Positions 63,150 to 64,000 of a stretch of DNA of 64,000 bases are shown here, in pieces; the stretch's first letter is position 1; each line of letters opens with the position of its first letter. Under the pieces are notes generated by a model. The model did no database searches, was not told the DNA's origin, and saw nothing but the letters and a program-made list of their open reading frames with translations. A program made the position numbers and the translations under genes. The DNA is taken from the NCBI GenBank assembly GCA_946811185.2, contig OX328103.1, positions 26,270,172-26,334,171 of the forward strand, given 5' to 3'. This stretch comes from Hippopus hippopus. Its lineage: Eukaryota > Mollusca > Bivalvia > Cardiida > Cardiidae.

Positions 63150-63430
63150 GTAAGTACATACATGTGCTTGAACAGTTTATTTGAATTAAAAGCTGTCCTA
63201 AAGGTCATTTTCACAGAAGAATAAGGCTTATAAAGCTAAATTGACACCACCCCTATTTTCATATTGCACTAGCAAATTAATATCTCCAGGCATTATGTAT
63301 TTAAGTTTTTTATTTTATTTCCATTTAACTCTTTCACAACTGAATAAATAAATTGCATTTTCCCAATGGCTTCAAATACAGTCCCGCTGCAAGATCCAGA
63401 GACGGTTCATTCATAATCTGGAATAAACCA

Positions 63431-63498
63431 GTGGACAGTGTAGATCAAAGATCAGACTGCACATTTTGTGCAGTCTGATCTTGATCTACACTGTCCAC
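63431..63498. repeat. GATCAGACTGCACA hairpin, best copy
   Basis: GTGGACAGTGTAGATC ... GATCAGACTGCACA pairs with TGTGCAGTCTGATC ... GATCTACACTGTCCAC; 68 bp, nearly perfect with a 2-4 nt loop. Confidence 0.85.
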
Positions 63499-63632
63499 AA
63501 AAGCTTCTGGTGTTGTCTATAGTATGGAAAGAGTTAATTGCAGTTTGTAATTTCAAGCCAATTACTGCCTATCTTTAGAAGCTTTCACCAGGACATCAGA
63601 AATACACGTTGCTGTTAAAACATCTAATTTTT

Positions 63633-64000
63633 AGCTCCACTGGCCGAAGGCCAGCGAGCTATTGTCATGGCGTTGTGTCCGTCGTGCGTCCGTCCGTCTG
63701 TCCGTTCGCCCGTTTGTCCGTGCGTGCGTCCGTAAACTTTTTCTTTAAAAAACTTCTCCTCAGAAACTATTGACTGGATTTTTACCAAATTTCACAGGAA
63801 TGTTCCTTTGGTGGTCCTCTTTCAAATTCCTTCAAATAATTGTGTTCCATGAAGAATTCTGGTTGCCATGGCAACCAAAGTAAAAAACCTTTAAAAATCT
63901 TCTCCTTCCAAACCGCTATTTTGATAGCATTATTATTTTGCAGGAATGTTCCTTAGATACAGGTTTACAGAATTCCTTAAAAAAAAAAAAGATCTGTCAA
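63633..64000 (+). mobile_element. Helentron-like element, AGCTCCACTGGC type, runs off window
   Basis: Starts AGCTCCACTGGCCGAAGGCC and GTGTCCGTCGTGCGTCCGTC. The core continues to the end of the window. Confidence 0.75.

Overview
This is intronic-scale DNA from an invertebrate animal, most likely a bivalve mollusc. The evidence is one vertebrate-like gene split into short exons across more than 63 kb, AT-rich introns, GT/AG splice sites, tRNA-headed SINEs with CAAT-type tails, and Helentron-like repeats beginning AGCTCACCTGAGCACGAAGTGCTC, a type I associate with bivalve genomes. The species cannot be named from sequence alone.

The only cellular gene I can support is the orthologue of RELCH (KIAA1468), on the + strand. 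RELCH is the Rab11-binding LisH/coiled-coil/HEAT-repeat protein that works with OSBP in cholesterol transfer from recycling endosomes to the trans-Golgi network. Seventeen exons, with mutually compatible phases, encode about 849 residues. The window enters the gene inside a coiled-coil exon and leaves it inside the HEAT region, so the N-terminal LisH part and the C-terminus lie outside. An 18-nt microexon candidate (28211-28228) would add six residues in phase. The largest introns are 21838-32403, 40525-49683 and 49791-62455.

The rest is repeats. The dominant family is a ~230-bp palindromic MITE flanked by TTAA, with CYCTTTACCA termini and a ~50-bp central inverted repeat. I mark about 85 copies or fragments, roughly a quarter of the window by eye. 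Below, '+' means its X arm (CCCTTTACCACACAAT...) is on the left and '-' means its Y arm (CTCTTTACCAAACGAC...) is on the left. Other families are: tRNA-derived SINEs of at least three types; a ~260-bp palindromic repeat starting GAGCCATGCTCT; a double-palindrome repeat (6885, 23086); Helentron-like elements, some with 145-bp tandem cores; a ~490-bp repeat with a hairpin end (7258, 24430); small hairpins around GATCAGACTGCACA; a hAT-type MITE; a TA-target MITE; a Penelope-like GIY-YIG remnant; and a mariner transposase relic. There are also a 39-bp minisatellite, a ~40-bp minisatellite and a 1.7-kb GA-rich satellite.

The most informative structures are nested insertions that reveal target sites, a SINE inserted exactly at a RELCH splice acceptor that duplicated the acceptor, a tandem duplication carrying the MITE in opposite orientations, and a minisatellite that appears to have grown out of a palindromic repeat.
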